DNA of 6,179 nt, from assembly GCA_003170035.1 (NCBI GenBank), contig PMZX01000212.1:22195-28373 (forward strand), given 5' to 3'. Position numbers and translations under genes: made by a program. Below the pieces are notes generated by a model that saw nothing but the letters and a program-made list of their open reading frames with translations, made no database searches and was not told the origin of the DNA. Below, piece by piece: positions 5,404-6,179 of this stretch (positions within the stretch are counted from its first letter, which is position 1; each line of letters opens with the position of its first letter). The DNA comes from Myxococcales bacterium (lineage in GTDB: Bacteria; Myxococcota_A; Polyangia; Fen-1088).

Positions 5404-6179
5404 ATGCCCATCAGGAGTGACTGGGTTACCTACGGCGAGCACAGTGGCTATCTGGCCTGGCCCGAGCGTGCAGTCTTGCCACTGCCGGCCTTGCTGGTGA
5501 TCCAAGAGGTTTGGGGCGTCGACACCCACATCGAGGACGTCACGAACCGGCTGGCCGCAGCCGGATATGCTGCACTCGCACCCGATCTCTACGCGCGCCA
5601 CGGCGAGCGCCCCGCTGCCTGGTCACGCGAGCGCGCGGACGAGGCGCAAGCCTTCGTCAACACGCGTCCGTCCATGAACTGGATGGACCCCAACGTGCGG
5701 CAAGTCGAGATCTCGAAGCTGCCCCCGACCCAGAGCAGACGCGTTGGCGAGACCCTGGATGCGCTCTTCGCTTCGCTGGCGGGCGGAACGGTGCAAGGCG
5801 AGCAGCACGTCAAGCCGCTGCTGGCGGCGACCCGCTTTCTGCGCCAGGCCTGCCCGGCCACGCTCGCGCAGAAGGTGGCCAGCGTCGGGTTCGGCATGGG
5901 TGGCGGGCTGTCTGCTTTGCTCGCGTGTCATGACCCCGAGCTGGCCGGCGCTGTGGTCTTCTACGGCAGCTCGCCGCCCGCCGAGCTGGCCAAACGCATT
6001 CGCTGCCCGGTGCGTGGCTTCCATGGCTCCCTTGATCAGCGCAACAACGCGGCCGTGGCGCCCTTTGCGGATGCGATGAAGGCTGCGGGCACACCATTCG
6101 AGTCCCAGATCTACCAGGGCGCGATGCACGGGTTTTTCAACGACACCAGAGCAGCCTACGACGTGCGCGCTGCCCGCGA
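5404..6179 (+). CDS. Dienelactone hydrolase family protein, Gly at nucleophile site (3' end missing)
   Basis: The first 258 residues of an alpha/beta hydrolase of the dienelactone hydrolase (carboxymethylenebutenolidase) family, open at the right edge and probably lacking only the last few tens of residues. There is no signal peptide, so it is likely cytoplasmic. Family landmarks are LLVIQEVWGVDTHIEDV with the conserved E35, GYAALAPDLYAR (54-65), GFHGSLDQ with the charge-relay D211, and AMHGFFND with H242. The nucleophile elbow, normally G-x-C-x-G-G, reads G-F-G-M-G-G at about 162-167: residue 164 is Gly (GGC at 5893-5895), not Cys or Ser. The usual Cys-Asp-His triad is therefore missing its nucleophile. 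The stretch between about residues 85 and 145 is longer than in the classical clc/tfd-type enzyme, where the nucleophile is near residue 123. The start is supported by GGAGG 5 nt upstream. It is transcribed divergently from the GH operon; no functional link to it is evident. Confidence 0.86.
   Translation, partial: MPIRSDWVTYGEHSGYLAWPERAVLPLPALLVIQEVWGVDTHIEDVTNRLAAAGYAALAPDLYARHGERPAAWSRERADEAQAFVNTRPSMNWMDPNVRQVEISKLPPTQSRRVGETLDALFASLAGGTVQGEQHVKPLLAATRFLRQACPATLAQKVASVGFGMGGGLSALLACHDPELAGAVVFYGSSPPAELAKRIRCPVRGFHGSLDQRNNAAVAPFADAMKAAGTPFESQIYQGAMHGFFNDTRAAYDVRAAR

Overview
This is a GC-rich bacterial window. The style of the proteins suggests a Myxococcota/Polyangia-type or similar environmental, polysaccharide-degrading deltaproteobacterial lineage: a lipoprotein with a long Gly/Ser/Thr/Pro/Ala linker, cysteine-rich secreted modules and a GH12 + GH3 pair. 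That assignment is an inference from protein style; no phylogenetic marker is present to settle it.

Layout, left to right. (1) Positions 1-474 (+) are the C-terminal part of a CPA2-type cation:proton antiporter. (2) Positions 475-1008 are non-coding apart from an intact tRNA-Pro(TGG) on the minus strand (684-756). This stretch also holds an 11-bp-stem hairpin between the convergent antiporter and tRNA ends, a compact hairpin just 5' of the tRNA, and the first copy of a palindromic repeat (926-966). (3) Positions 1009-3513 (-) encode a secreted GH3 beta-glucosidase with a PA14 insertion and a C-terminal Fn3-like domain. (4) Positions 3554-5170 (-) lie 40 nt upstream of it in the same orientation and encode a lipoprotein with a low-complexity linker, an unrecognised cysteine-rich module and a C-terminal GH12 (endoglucanase/xyloglucanase-type) module. 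(5) Positions 5171-5403 form a divergent intergenic region with a second copy of the repeat (5298-5331). (6) From 5404 (+), running off the right edge, is a dienelactone-hydrolase-family alpha/beta hydrolase.

The GH12 lipoprotein and the GH3 enzyme look like a two-gene operon for beta-glucan use: a surface-anchored protein engages or cuts the polymer and an exported beta-glucosidase trims the oligosaccharides. The pair is bracketed by the two same-orientation repeat copies, about 4.4 kb apart.

The most interesting observations concern catalytic residues. The GH12 module keeps the acid/base glutamate (GFE-IW motif) but has tyrosine where the family's nucleophile glutamate sits, and the module contains only one glutamate in total. 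The dienelactone-hydrolase homologue keeps its Asp and His but has glycine at the nucleophile elbow (G-F-G-M-G-G instead of G-x-C-x-G-G). Both substitutions are read directly from the sequence; their functional meaning is inference.
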